From the NCBI GenBank assembly GCA_028289345.1, contig JANQQL010000031.1, positions 372,001-436,000 of the forward strand: a stretch of DNA of 64,000 nt, in the 5' to 3' direction. The first letter of the stretch is position 1. Each line of letters opens with the position of its first letter. Made by a program: the position numbers and the translations under genes. The DNA comes from Planctomycetota bacterium. Lineage in GTDB: Bacteria > Planctomycetota > B15-G4 > SIAN01. Below the pieces are notes generated by a model, which saw nothing but the letters and a program-made list of their open reading frames with translations, ran no database searches and was not told where the DNA came from. Positions 55,678 to 64,000 of this stretch are shown here, piece by piece.

Positions 55678-56223
55678 TCAGCCCTCGGAGGGGGCTGACG
55701 AATCCGTCGCGGGAGCGCTCTTGAGAAGTCCCAAGGCAAGGACCGCGACCCCGACACAAATCGCGGAGTCCGCCACATTAAACGCCGGGAAGGGGTCGAA
55801 GGGAGGAAAGTTCAGATTCACTTCGAGGAAATCCCGGACCCCAACGAAGCGCATCGAGTCGTGAATGTTGCCAAGGGCGCCACCAAGGATGCCGCCCAGT
55901 GCGACCTGCGCAGCCTTCTGCTCGGGCTCCATTCCCCAAAGCAAGTAGAGAATGACCGCGACGGCAACCCAGCGAAACCACAGCAGGATGTTGGAGTAGT
56001 CGCTGAAGGAACCCCACATCATGCCCGGATTGAGCATGGTGACAAATCGCACCTTGCTGCCCCAGATCTCCTCCACCGATCTTGGCGTGCGTTGAAACTC
56101 TTCGATCGTGTCGAAGTCTCCGACCGAGATCCCGAGCGACTCGAACACCCAAGTCTTGGTGAACAGGTCCAAGGCGCAGATCAGGACCGCGGCGACCCAG
56201 AAAACGGATTTGCCTTTCAACAA
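55678..56223 (-). CDS. lspA: lipoprotein signal peptidase (signal peptidase II)
   Basis: A 181-aa polytopic protein with four membrane helices that cleaves lipoprotein signal peptides. The catalytic Asp pair is present: Asp131 in GVRDFLEV and Asp152 in FNVADSAI. MLNPGMMWGSF matches the conserved N-x-G-x-x-W-G segment. In the GN-x-x-DR motif the Arg is Ser123 (GNIHDSM), an unusual change. The start is TTG at 56223 with AAGGGG upstream. It follows dksA by 79 nt, a common neighbourhood. Confidence 0.93.
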   Translation of the reverse strand: MLKGKSVFWVAAVLICALDLFTKTWVFESLGISVGDFDTIEEFQRTPRSVEEIWGSKVRFVTMLNPGMMWGSFSDYSNILLWFRWVAVAVILYLLWGMEPEQKAAQVALGGILGGALGNIHDSMRFVGVRDFLEVNLNFPPFDPFPAFNVADSAICVGVAVLALGLLKSAPATDSSAPSEG

Positions 56224-56302
56224 CGCTGTTCGCCCCTTGGTGGTTCTTCACTCAACGTCGAAAGACTTGCCTTGGTCGGCCTCGATGCCCACCGATGGAG
56301 CC

Positions 56303-57370
56303 CTAGCCGGTTTCCCGCTGCTGCTGACAAGTCACACAGAATCGAGCAAAAGGCAAGACCTCGAGACGCGAGATCGGGATTCCCGAGCCGCACTCTTCGC
56401 AGGATCCAAAGGTCTTCTGGTCCACGCGCTCGAGAGCCTTGTCGATTTCTCGAATCAGCGCTTCCTCGTTCTCCATCAGGCCGAGGGTGAAGTCCTGCTC
56501 GAAGTTGTCCGTGCCGTGATCCGCCATGTGATCCGCCGACGAGTCCTGTCCCGTGGCTTTCAAGGCCTCACTCGCCATGAGGTCGAGGTCCCCCGCGACC
56601 ACGGAACGACGCTCCAGCAAGATCTTGCGGAACCGATTGAGTTCCTTGCGTTCGAACGGCTGGAATCGACGCTTGCGCTGAGCCGAGTTGTTGGCGTTGC
56701 TCTCCGGCCCCTGACGCCCTTTGTAGGCCTGGGCCTTGGTGCCGCGACTCCCCGGCTTCAAGGTCGTCTGCTGAACGATCTGAATCTTGCGCGGCGGCTT
56801 GGCAGCCTCTGCCTCCTTGGCCTTCTTCGCGGCTGACTTCAACTTGCTCTTCGCGGCCTCGACCTTGGCCGAGACCTTCAGCTTCGCCGCAGTTTTGGCA
56901 GACTTCTTGGCCGCCACCTTCTTGGGCGCCGCGGCGGCTTTCTTGGGAGCCGCCTTCTTCGCCGGGGTCGCCTTCTTCGCCGGGGTCGCCTTCTTCGCGG
57001 CCCCCTTCTTGGCGGACGGCTTCTTCGCAGTCGCCTTCTTGGTCGTCACCTTCTTGGCAGGCGACTTCTTCACCGCGGGCTTCTTGGCGACCGCCTTCTT
57101 CGTGACTTTCTTGGCCGCGGCCTTCTTCTTCGCGGCCGGAGCTTTCTTCGCCGGGGCCTTCTTGGCCTTGGTCGCTTTCTTCTTGGCAGCTGACGTCTTC
57201 GGCGCGCCCTGCTTCGAGGTCACCTTCTTCGACGTCACTTTTTTCGCCGCCTTCGCCTTGCGAGTGGTCGCAGCGCTCTTGGCGGATTTCGCTTTGCTGG
57301 CGGCCTTCTTCTTGGCGGCGGATTTGGTCTTTCGGGCCTGGCTTTTTCGAGCCGTGGACTTCTTTTTCAT
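56303..57370 (-). CDS. dksA: DksA/TraR-type zinc-finger protein with a histone-H1-like tail
   Basis: A 355-aa protein. Residues 1-210 are Lys/Ala-rich with many K-K-A-x-x-K-K-A units, like histone H1 or AlgP tails; these would bind nucleic acid or polyanions. Residues 245-350 are a DksA/TraR domain: a helical hairpin with acidic residues (GDLDLMASEALKATG; GTDNFEQDFTLGL) and a four-Cys zinc finger CEECGSGIPISRLE ... CVTC. DksA proteins act on RNA polymerase through the secondary channel. The ATG at 57370 has GAGGG upstream. Codon use in the tail is strongly repetitive. Confidence 0.85.
   Translation of the reverse strand: MKKKSTARKSQARKTKSAAKKKAASKAKSAKSAATTRKAKAAKKVTSKKVTSKQGAPKTSAAKKKATKAKKAPAKKAPAAKKKAAAKKVTKKAVAKKPAVKKSPAKKVTTKKATAKKPSAKKGAAKKATPAKKATPAKKAAPKKAAAAPKKVAAKKSAKTAAKLKVSAKVEAAKSKLKSAAKKAKEAEAAKPPRKIQIVQQTTLKPGSRGTKAQAYKGRQGPESNANNSAQRKRRFQPFERKELNRFRKILLERRSVVAGDLDLMASEALKATGQDSSADHMADHGTDNFEQDFTLGLMENEEALIREIDKALERVDQKTFGSCEECGSGIPISRLEVLPFARFCVTCQQQRETG
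56954..57000. repeat. 18-bp tandem repeat in the dksA tail
   Basis: About 2.6 copies of GCCTTCTTCGCCGGGGTC (56954-56971, 56972-56989, partial to 57000). It encodes repeated A-T-P-A-K-K units in the Lys/Ala tail. Such repeats can change copy number by slippage without shifting the frame. Confidence 0.85.
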
Positions 57371-57710
57371 CGTCGCCCTCGTCCGGACATTCCCCGGGAC
57401 CACTTTTCACTGAACACCGTCGATTGGCCGATTGCTCGGGACAGCAGGTGCTGGAGACTTCGATTCGCCCAGTCCGCCCGACCCTCCCGATCACCTCGGC
57501 GGCTGGCCGCCCGGCCGCGTCGACAGCTTGGCCTGCTGGAGAGCCAGGAACAACCTCCGGAACTCTCGCCGTGTCAAGGACTTACGTCGACCCAGCTGGG
57601 TCTTCGAGAAGGGCCGTACTCTAGGCAGCAGCCCCCTTCAGTCAAGGGAAATCGAACAGGGTGAGAGGCGTCTTCGGAACCAGATTCGTGGCGATAGTCT
57701 TGCGGGTCTG
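57371..57710. other. 340-nt divergent region between dksA and the Xer recombinase gene
   Basis: No gene is supported; an open frame running in from the recombinase side has no family similarity. Promoters of both genes are expected here. I see no clear hexamer pairs. Confidence 0.5.
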
Positions 57711-58634
57711 ATGGCGGAGTCGCGGACGGAGTCCCTCCAGCAGTTCCTGACCTGGGCCACGGTCGAAGCCGGTCTGGCCGAGGCCACGGTCGCCAGTTAC
57801 GAGCGCGACCTGCGGGCGTTCTTGCGCTTCTTGCCCGCGCCCCTCGGTTTCGAGAACGCGAAAGAGTCTCACATCCGCGGTTTCTTGCTAGAGCAACGGC
57901 AACGCGGTCTGCGAAGCGGAACCGTGGCCCGACGCCTGACTTCGCTACGACTGCTGTACCGCTTGCTGCTCGCGGAATCGCGAGTTGCCGAAGACCCGAC
58001 CCGGGGAGTTCCCTATCCCGGAGTTTCGCGGCGCTTGCCCTACGTGCTGAGTCGAGAGCAAGTGCAACGCCTGCTCGACGAGGCCGATCCTCCCGGCCCC
58101 CTGGGAATTCGAGAGCGGCTCATTCTCGAGTGGCTCTATGGGACCGGTTGCCGTGTCTCCGAACTTGCCGGGATCCAATTGCCCGACCTGGATCTGGATT
58201 TGGGGGTGTGTCGTTGCCTCGGCAAAGGCGGACGCGAGCGACTCCTGCTTCTGCATCAACACTTGCGCGAGATCGTGAGGCAGTATCTCCGCGAAGCTCG
58301 TCCCCAACTCCTCGAAGATCGGACCAGCAACCACTTGGTTCTGTCGCGAAGCGGTCGCCCTCTCGACCGCACCCAGATCTTTCGGATTCTTCAACAGCGC
58401 GCGAAACGTGCCGGGGTTTCTCCCCTGCCGAGTCCCCACAAGCTCCGCCACTCCTTCGCAACCCACTTGTTGGAAGGAGGTGCGGATCTCCGCGCCGTGC
58501 AAGAACTTCTCGGTCACCAAAGCCTGGCAACCACGCAGATCTACACCCACGTCGACGTGCAACGGTTGCGTGACGCCCACCGGCGCTTTCACCCTCGCGC
58601 TCGAGAGTCGTCCTCGACTTCGGATCCGGAATGA
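57711..58634 (+). CDS. Xer-type tyrosine recombinase
   Basis: A 307-aa recombinase of the XerC/XerD family, which resolves chromosome dimers. An N-terminal SAM-like core-binding domain (about 5-95) precedes the catalytic domain. All catalytic residues are visible: Arg148 (GCRVSEL), Lys172, His243 and Arg246 (HKLRHSFATH), His269 (LGHQS) and Tyr278 (TQIYTHV). Length is typical and no attachment sites or phage genes are near, so a housekeeping role is more likely than an integrase. XerC and XerD cannot be told apart here. The ATG at 57711 fits the family N-terminus. Confidence 0.93.
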   Translation: MAESRTESLQQFLTWATVEAGLAEATVASYERDLRAFLRFLPAPLGFENAKESHIRGFLLEQRQRGLRSGTVARRLTSLRLLYRLLLAESRVAEDPTRGVPYPGVSRRLPYVLSREQVQRLLDEADPPGPLGIRERLILEWLYGTGCRVSELAGIQLPDLDLDLGVCRCLGKGGRERLLLLHQHLREIVRQYLREARPQLLEDRTSNHLVLSRSGRPLDRTQIFRILQQRAKRAGVSPLPSPHKLRHSFATHLLEGGADLRAVQELLGHQSLATTQIYTHVDVQRLRDAHRRFHPRARESSSTSDPE

Positions 58635-58642
58635 CGCGAAAC

Positions 58643-58671
58643 GTGCCGCAGGGGCTTTGCCACCGCGGCAC
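58643..58671. terminator. hairpin between the convergent recombinase and pckA genes
   Basis: GTGCCGC-(15 nt)-GCGGCAC, a perfect 7-bp stem between the two stops. It could serve both transcripts. No T-tract. Confidence 0.38.
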
Positions 58672-58681
58672 ACCGGCGGAA

Positions 58682-60340
58682 TCACATCACCGCTTCGATC
58701 CCGAGATCCGCAAAGCTCTTCTTCTCGAAGTTGTCCCGGAACATGCCGCGAAGCTTTTCCGCCGCTTGATCGTAAGCCGCCGGATCAGCCCAGGTGTTAC
58801 GCGGATTGAGAATCTCCGCAGGAACGCCCGGACAACTCTTCGGCATTCGCAAGTGGAACACGGGGTGCTCTTCGAACTCGACCTTGCCTTCGTCTAGGTC
58901 ACCGTTCAAAGCAGCGTTCAAGAGAGCGCGGGTGTGTTGAATCGAAATCCGCTTGCCGGTGCCGTAGGCCCCCCCACTCCATCCGGTGTTGAGAAGGATG
59001 CATCGCGCTTCATGCTGCTCCATCTTCTTCTTCAGCAGTTGGGCGTAAACCGGAGGCTTCTGCGACATGAACGGAGCACCGAAGCAGGCACTGAATGCCG
59101 CTTGCGGCTCGGTGACACCGACCTCCGTGCCGGCCAGCTTGGAGGTGAAGCCGGAAACGAAGTGGTACATCACCTCCTTGCCACTCAGTACCGCGACCGG
59201 CGGAAGCACGCCAAAGGCGTCCGCGGTCAACAACACGATCGTTTGAGGATGAGGGCCGCGGGCTCCCGCAGCAACCCCCGGATTGGCAGAAAGCGGATAA
59301 GAGAAACGCGTGTTCTCGGTGATCGAGCGATCGGTGAGATCGAGATTCTGGGGATCGATCTCGTTCATCGCCTGGTTGGGCAACGGCGGCACGTTTTCCA
59401 CCAGCGTTCCCGGGAGAGACAAGGCGGCAGCAATCACCGGCTCGGCCTCTTTGTTCAGATCAATCAACTTCGCGTAGCAGCCGTCTTCCAAGTTGGACAG
59501 ACCGTGTTCGGTCCAGGCGGTTTCATCATCTCCGATCAGCTCGCGATCGGGATCCGCAGACAAAGTGGTCTTCCCCGTACCCGACAGGCCGAACAGGATG
59601 GCCCCGTCTCCTTGCTTGCCGATGTTGGCGGAGCAGTGCATGGACAGGTAACCCTGCTGGGGAAGCAAGAAGTTCATCACCGTGAAGATGGTCTTCTTGA
59701 CCACTCCGTTGTAATCCGCGCGCCCCGCAACCAGGCAGATCCGATTGCGGAAGTCGATGATGATCGCCACTTCCGACCGCGACCCATCCCGTTCGGGCTC
59801 GCAAGTGAACGAGGGCGCGTTCAACATCGTCCAACGCCGCGCCTCGACATCCTTCACTCCCTCGACGTCCTTCGGGAACATGTTGTGGGCGAACATCGCG
59901 TGGGTGGCATATTCACCCACGAATCGGTACGGCAGGGAATACGCGGGGTCGGATCCGACGAACACGTCCTTGACGTACAACGTGGCCTTCTTCTCATTGA
60001 GGTGTGCGACGACTCGCTTCAGCAACCCCTGGTAGTGATCCGGGTCGTACTTCTGGAGGTCGTCTTTCCACCAGACTTCCCCGTCGACCTCCGGCCAAGC
60101 CACCGCAAAAGTGTCACGCACTCTTCGTCCCGTGCAATCCGGATCGGTGTAGTAAACCAGAGGACCTTGGGGACCGAGCTTCGTGGAAAACGCTTTTTGC
60201 TCGGCACTTCCCCCGTCCTTGCGGGTGCGACCGCGATCATTGGCGATGGCCTCTTCGAACAGCTGTTCCTTGGTCAGACCGTACTTGTAGTCGACGTCCT
60301 TGAGTCCCAAGAGCTGCTCGAGGTCGTGGCGGAAATCCAT
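58682..60340 (-). CDS. pckA: phosphoenolpyruvate carboxykinase (ATP)
   Basis: A 552-aa ATP-type PEPCK turning oxaloacetate into phosphoenolpyruvate, the first step of gluconeogenesis. The P-loop is FGLSGTGKTTLSAD; other signatures are MHCSANIGKQGD before it, GDDETAW and LNTGWSGGAYGTGKRI after. Length matches the ATP-dependent class. The ATG at 60340 has AAGGA upstream. It would work with mdh at 46 kb; both genes share a 15-nt upstream element. Confidence 0.97.
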   Translation of the reverse strand: MDFRHDLEQLLGLKDVDYKYGLTKEQLFEEAIANDRGRTRKDGGSAEQKAFSTKLGPQGPLVYYTDPDCTGRRVRDTFAVAWPEVDGEVWWKDDLQKYDPDHYQGLLKRVVAHLNEKKATLYVKDVFVGSDPAYSLPYRFVGEYATHAMFAHNMFPKDVEGVKDVEARRWTMLNAPSFTCEPERDGSRSEVAIIIDFRNRICLVAGRADYNGVVKKTIFTVMNFLLPQQGYLSMHCSANIGKQGDGAILFGLSGTGKTTLSADPDRELIGDDETAWTEHGLSNLEDGCYAKLIDLNKEAEPVIAAALSLPGTLVENVPPLPNQAMNEIDPQNLDLTDRSITENTRFSYPLSANPGVAAGARGPHPQTIVLLTADAFGVLPPVAVLSGKEVMYHFVSGFTSKLAGTEVGVTEPQAAFSACFGAPFMSQKPPVYAQLLKKKMEQHEARCILLNTGWSGGAYGTGKRISIQHTRALLNAALNGDLDEGKVEFEEHPVFHLRMPKSCPGVPAEILNPRNTWADPAAYDQAAEKLRGMFRDNFEKKSFADLGIEAVM

Positions 60341-60375
60341 GACGATTCCTTGTCGGTTCGAAAAGAAGCGCGGAG

Positions 60376-60390
60376 CCGGCGAATCAGTGA
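60376..60390. promoter_or_regulatory. 15-nt element upstream of pckA shared with the mdh region
   Basis: CCGGCGAATCAGTGA, 36-50 nt before the pckA ATG. It is identical to the minus-strand sequence at 46978-46964 near the mdh palindrome. Here the palindrome is not completed (GCGG replaces TTCG). Confidence 0.35.
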
Positions 60391-60479
60391 GCGGCGGCTG
60401 GCCCTGCGTCGAGAGGTTGGCCGAAAAACCGCGTCAAGTTAGCTCGACCCCGGAAGGCGGTAAAGGGCCCGATCTCCGT

Positions 60480-60502
60480 CTCTCGCGAGGAGCGGCCGAG
60501 AG
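60480..60502 (-). terminator. terminator-like hairpin after uvrC
   Basis: CTCTCG-(11 nt)-CGAGAG, a 6-bp stem 14-37 nt after the uvrC stop, without a T-tract. Weak evidence. Confidence 0.25.
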
Positions 60503-60516
60503 CTCCCGGAGCGACC

Positions 60517-62367
60517 TCACCCCCCCGGGGCCGCCCCCCGGTGGAGGTGGTCGTAAACCCGCTGCGCCAGGGTCGGCCCGATCCCCGGAACTCGGCAGAG
60601 CTGCTCCTGGGAGGCAGCCTTCAACTCGCGAAGGCCACCGAAGTGCCGAAGCAGGGTGCGCGCCCGAGACTGGCCGAGCCCCTCGACCCCGTGCAGAACT
60701 CCGCGGTTCGAAGCCTGGCTACGCAGACGACGGTGGTAGCCGATGGCAAACCGGTGAGCCTCATCTCGCACCCGCTGCAGGAAGTAGCTGGCTTCGGATT
60801 CGTTGGCCAGGACCACGGGCTCAGAAATCCCGGGCAGGAACAATCGCTCTTCCTCCCCGGGACGCAGCAGAAGTCCTCGGCCCCGTCGCGGTGGCTTGAC
60901 GATGCCGGCGATGTGCTGGGGGTGACCCAGTTCGTCGAGCACTGCCTGCGCCGACGACACCTGACCTCGCCCGCCGTCGACCAAGAACAGGTCCGGGTCC
61001 GACTGGCGAGGATCCGGCTTGGAGAAACGACGGCGTACCACCTCGCGCATGGCCCCGTAATCGTCCGGCCCGTGCACCGAGCGAATCCGATAGCGGCGGT
61101 ATCCGGACTTCACCGGCTCTCCCGCTTCAAAGCGAACCAGCGACGCCACCGTTTCCGATCCCTGGGAGTGGGACACGTCGATGCACTCCACCACACGGGG
61201 CACGACGGACAAGCCGACCAGCTGCTGGACCTGTTCGAGAATCCGCTCGTTCAAGGACTGCTGTTCTTCCGAAGCTTCGGCGGACAAGCGGGCATTTCTG
61301 CATGCCATTTCCACGCTGCGCCGGGCATCACCGCTTCGTGGAACGCGGATTCGCACCGCCGCCTTGCGTCGCTCTCGCAGCATTTCTTCCAAGGTCTCGC
61401 TGCCGTAGGCGTCTCCCGGGAGGAGGACTTCGGCCGGCACCGGACGACCGGGATGGTAGTACTGGCTCAGGAACATGGACAACGCTTCGTCGTCCGGAAG
61501 TTCCGTTTCGAAGCTGAATGGCGAGGCGGACAACAGCTTGCCATCCCGGAACAGCAAGACGACTAGCTCGACGCGTGCACCGCGCCGGTCCATTCCGACC
61601 ACGTCGCGGTCCACCAGGGCATCCATCTCCACCGCCTGGGTTTCCGTCGAGTTGCGGAGGAACGCGATGCGATCGCGTAACACCGCAGCTCGCTCGTACT
61701 CCAGCCCTTGGGACGCCTTGTCCATTTCTTGAGTCAACAACTCGAGGAGATCCCCCGCGTCTCCCTGCAGCACCCGGATCGCACCCTGCAACGATCGGTC
61801 GTATTCCTCCTTGGAAATGTAGTCGACACAGGGAGCGGAGCACATTTTGATCTGATACTTGAGGCAAGGTCTCGATCGGTTCGCGAATTCGTGGTCGGTG
61901 CAATCGCGCAGGGGAAACACGCTACGCAAGGTGCGCAACGTGGTGCGAATGGCTCGTGCCGAGGAATACGGACCGAAGTAGAGCGAGCCGTCTTTTCGCG
62001 GGCGGCGAACAGGAAAGATCCCGGGGAACGAGTGACGCCGATCGATCTTCAAGTGAAGGTAGGACTTGTCGTCCTTCAGGCGAATGTTGAAGCGAGGCTT
62101 GGACTTCTTGATGAGGTTGTTCTCGAGTAGGAACGCCTCTTTGTCCGAACGCGTCACAATGACTTCGAAGTCGTGCACTCGCTCCTCGATGAAGGGCACT
62201 TGCACCCGGCCGTCGCCTCCCGGCCGGAAGTACGACCGCACCCGATCGCGCAACGACTTGGCTTTGCCGATGTAGAGGATTTCGCCTCGGGCGTCCTTGA
62301 ACAGATACACCCCGGGACTCTTCGGCAGCGCGGCAATCCGCTGCGGCAACTGGGCACGCACGCTCAT
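60517..62367 (-). CDS. uvrC: excinuclease ABC subunit C
   Basis: A 616-aa UvrC that makes both incisions in nucleotide excision repair. Domain order is standard: an N-terminal GIY-YIG nuclease (GVYLFKDARGEILYIGKAKSL), a UvrB-interacting UVR helix pair (about 205-240), the C-terminal RNase-H-like nuclease (CIDVSHSQGSETVASLV; FLVDGGRGQ), and a C-terminal (HhH)2 end (RVPGIGPTLAQRVYDHL). The ATG overlaps the uvrB stop by 4 nt (ATGA). Confidence 0.98.
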   Translation of the reverse strand: MSVRAQLPQRIAALPKSPGVYLFKDARGEILYIGKAKSLRDRVRSYFRPGGDGRVQVPFIEERVHDFEVIVTRSDKEAFLLENNLIKKSKPRFNIRLKDDKSYLHLKIDRRHSFPGIFPVRRPRKDGSLYFGPYSSARAIRTTLRTLRSVFPLRDCTDHEFANRSRPCLKYQIKMCSAPCVDYISKEEYDRSLQGAIRVLQGDAGDLLELLTQEMDKASQGLEYERAAVLRDRIAFLRNSTETQAVEMDALVDRDVVGMDRRGARVELVVLLFRDGKLLSASPFSFETELPDDEALSMFLSQYYHPGRPVPAEVLLPGDAYGSETLEEMLRERRKAAVRIRVPRSGDARRSVEMACRNARLSAEASEEQQSLNERILEQVQQLVGLSVVPRVVECIDVSHSQGSETVASLVRFEAGEPVKSGYRRYRIRSVHGPDDYGAMREVVRRRFSKPDPRQSDPDLFLVDGGRGQVSSAQAVLDELGHPQHIAGIVKPPRRGRGLLLRPGEEERLFLPGISEPVVLANESEASYFLQRVRDEAHRFAIGYHRRLRSQASNRGVLHGVEGLGQSRARTLLRHFGGLRELKAASQEQLCRVPGIGPTLAQRVYDHLHRGAAPGG

Positions 62368-64000
62368 CGCCTCTTCAACTCGAGTCGTTCGAGCTCTTGC
62401 ATCTGATCGCGGAGTTGGGCGGCCTTCTCAAAATCCAGGCGCTCCGCGGCGACAAACATTTCTTTGCGCAGTTTCTTGATCTCGCGGCGCAGCTTCTCCG
62501 GTGACCAGCGGTCGTCGCCCTCCACCAGACTCGGCGCCAGGGCCTCTTCTTCCTTCTCTTGGACATCGAGGATCTGGCGCAGGTTTTTTTGTACGGTTTC
62601 GGGAGTGATCCCGTGTTCCGCGTTGTGTTGCTTCTGGATTTCGCGCCGCCGCTCAGCTTCCCCGATCGCCGCTTTCATCGAGGCGGTTTCCGATTCGGCG
62701 TACAAGATGGCATGCCCGCTGACGTTGCGAGCGGCCCGCCCAAAGGTTTGGATGAGAGATGTCGTGGAACGCAAGAAACCTTCCTTGTCGGCGTCCAAGA
62801 TTGCGACCAGCGTGACCTCCGGCAGGTCCAGTCCTTCGCGCAACAAGTTGATTCCAACCAGCACGTCGAACTTGCCCGCACGCAACTCTTCGAGGATCTC
62901 GGTGCGCTCGATGGTTTTCACGTCGGAGTGCAGGTACTTCACTTTGACCCCGAGTCCGCGGTAGTACTCGGTCAGCTCCTCCGCCATGCGCTTGGTCAGG
63001 GTGGTGACCAGCACCCTTTCATCCTTTTCCACGCGCTGGCGAATCTCGCCGTACAAGTCGTCGACCTGACCTCTCGCCGGCCGCACTTCAACGGTGGGGT
63101 CGAGCAACCCGGTGGGACGAATGATCTGCTCGACAATGCGGGAACCGCTTTGCTCTTTCTCGTAATCCGCCGGAGTGGCAGACACGTACACCACCTGGTG
63201 GACCAACCGGTCAAACTCGTCGAACCGAAGCGGACGATTGTCCACTGCCGAGGGCAGCCGGAATCCGTGATCGACCAGAGTTTCCTTGCGCGAACGGTCG
63301 CCCCGAAACATGGCCCCAATCTGGGGCACGGTCATGTGGGACTCGTCGATCAAGACCAAGAAGTCCTCGGGAAAGTAGTTCAACAGGGTGGCCGGCGGCT
63401 CTCCCGCGGTGCGCCCATCCAGATGGCGCGAATAGTTCTCGATGCCGGAGCAGAACCCGGTTTCGCGCAGGATTTCGAGATCGAACTTGGTGCGCTGCTC
63501 CAACCGCTGAGCCTCGAGCAACTTCTGGCGAGATCGGAGACGCGCGACGTGCTCTTCCATCTCCTCTTCGATGCTGACCAGTGCCCGGTCCAACCGTTCT
63601 TTCGGGGTGACGTAATGATTGGCGGGGTAAACCACCACCCGTTCCGGTTCGTCGAACACTTCGCCGGTCAGAGGATCGACCACCACCAGCGACTCGATCT
63701 CGTCATCGAACAGCTCGACGCGAATCGTCCGCTCTTCCTCGTAGGCGGGAAAGATGTCGATGACGTCGCCGCGCACTCGGAAGACCCCGCGGCGGAATTC
63801 GAAATTGTTGCGCTGGTACTGAATGGCGGTCAGCTGACGGAGAAGCTCATCTCGGTCCAGGGTTCCCCCGCGGAGGATCTCGACGCTCATTCCCTCGTAT
63901 GCGTCCGGGGAGCCCAGACCGTAGATGCACGACACGGACGCGACGATCAGCACATCGCGACGATCCAACAAAGAGCGTGTCGCGGAATTGCGCATGCGTT
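62364..64000 (-). CDS. uvrB: excinuclease ABC subunit B (5' part beyond the window)
   Basis: The C-terminal 545 or so residues of UvrB, the helicase-like damage-verifying subunit. The visible part starts within the conserved NSATRSLLDRRDVLIVASVS region that follows the beta-hairpin, so the true start lies past 64000. Helicase motifs V-VI include LLREGLDLPEV and QTFGRAARN, and the C-terminal UVR motif (KLRKEMFVAAERLDFEKAAQ) binds UvrC. It is coupled to uvrC by ATGA. Confidence 0.97.
   Translation of the reverse strand, partial: RMRNSATRSLLDRRDVLIVASVSCIYGLGSPDAYEGMSVEILRGGTLDRDELLRQLTAIQYQRNNFEFRRGVFRVRGDVIDIFPAYEEERTIRVELFDDEIESLVVVDPLTGEVFDEPERVVVYPANHYVTPKERLDRALVSIEEEMEEHVARLRSRQKLLEAQRLEQRTKFDLEILRETGFCSGIENYSRHLDGRTAGEPPATLLNYFPEDFLVLIDESHMTVPQIGAMFRGDRSRKETLVDHGFRLPSAVDNRPLRFDEFDRLVHQVVYVSATPADYEKEQSGSRIVEQIIRPTGLLDPTVEVRPARGQVDDLYGEIRQRVEKDERVLVTTLTKRMAEELTEYYRGLGVKVKYLHSDVKTIERTEILEELRAGKFDVLVGINLLREGLDLPEVTLVAILDADKEGFLRSTTSLIQTFGRAARNVSGHAILYAESETASMKAAIGEAERRREIQKQHNAEHGITPETVQKNLRQILDVQEKEEEALAPSLVEGDDRWSPEKLRREIKKLRKEMFVAAERLDFEKAAQLRDQMQELERLELKRR

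Noticed and set aside
57432..57710. Extended N-terminus of the Xer recombinase
   Set aside because: The extra residues do not match the family and would make the protein about 90 residues longer than Xer proteins.
57711..58634. Recombinase as a mobile-element integrase
   Set aside because: Length and motifs fit XerC/XerD, and there are no flanking repeats, tRNA or phage genes.

Overview
This 64 kb window is GC-rich chromosomal DNA from a Gram-negative bacterium. Evidence for an outer membrane is a Kdo transferase (waaA), signal peptidase II, several lipoproteins and a LolC/E-type permease. Sulfatase-superfamily proteins, formylglycine-enzyme-fold (SUMF1) proteins, carboxypeptidase-regulatory-like repeats, paired ECF sigma/anti-sigma genes and a DksA with a histone-H1-like tail together fit Planctomycetota or a related deep lineage. 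That placement is inference; there is no rRNA gene to settle it. I saw no tRNA, rRNA, IS element, prophage or CRISPR array.

Layout. 0.1-6.4 kb (minus): A-type Fe-S carrier, hybrid histidine kinase, lipoprotein, an orphan hydantoinase-B-like protein with a Rieske ferredoxin, and a Cof-type phosphatase. 6.6-9.3 kb (plus): mutS. 9.3-12.4 kb (minus): ECF sigma factor, FecR-like anti-sigma protein and a 52-aa zinc ribbon. 12.7-17.2 kb (minus): citrate synthase, FtsX-type permease, UbiD decarboxylase. 17.6-21.6 kb (minus): a second ECF sigma factor with zinc anti-sigma factor, a Spy-like protein, a PilM-PilN fusion and a PilO-like protein. 21.7-35.1 kb (plus): the most unusual region, with three overlapping sulfatase-superfamily genes, a membrane-anchored protein of repeated carboxypeptidase-regulatory-like modules, and twin SUMF1-fold proteins. 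35.1-39.5 kb (minus): serS, an unknown exported protein, a rhomboid protease. 39.7-41.5 kb (plus): folD and a 2OG-Fe(II) oxygenase. 41.6-57.4 kb (minus): polyprenyl synthase, MobA-like protein, mdh-sucC-sucD, a pseudopilin, metK, waaA, secA, a response regulator, pyrD, lspA, dksA. 57.7-58.6 kb (plus): a Xer recombinase. 58.7-64 kb (minus): pckA, uvrC and uvrB (cut by the window edge).

Much of the window is housekeeping: DNA repair (mutS, uvrB, uvrC), central carbon metabolism (gltA, mdh, sucCD, pckA), secretion and envelope (secA, lspA, waaA). Genes are tightly packed and often joined by 4-nt stop/start overlaps (ATGA, GTGA, TTGA). Inverted repeats without T-tracts lie after several genes.

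The best candidate for an undescribed system is the 21.7-35.1 kb envelope cluster. Its sulfatase-like proteins carry Thr where formylglycine-type enzymes carry Cys or Ser, and its SUMF1-fold proteins lack the catalytic cysteines, so formylglycine chemistry seems absent. Two leaders in it share GGAAT-N19-CGTC, resembling an ECF promoter, next to an ECF sigma locus. Other points of interest are a FolD with a Lys-to-Gln change at a catalytic position, a 15-nt element shared upstream of the mdh operon and pckA, and the PilM-PilN/PilO genes joined to an ECF operon.
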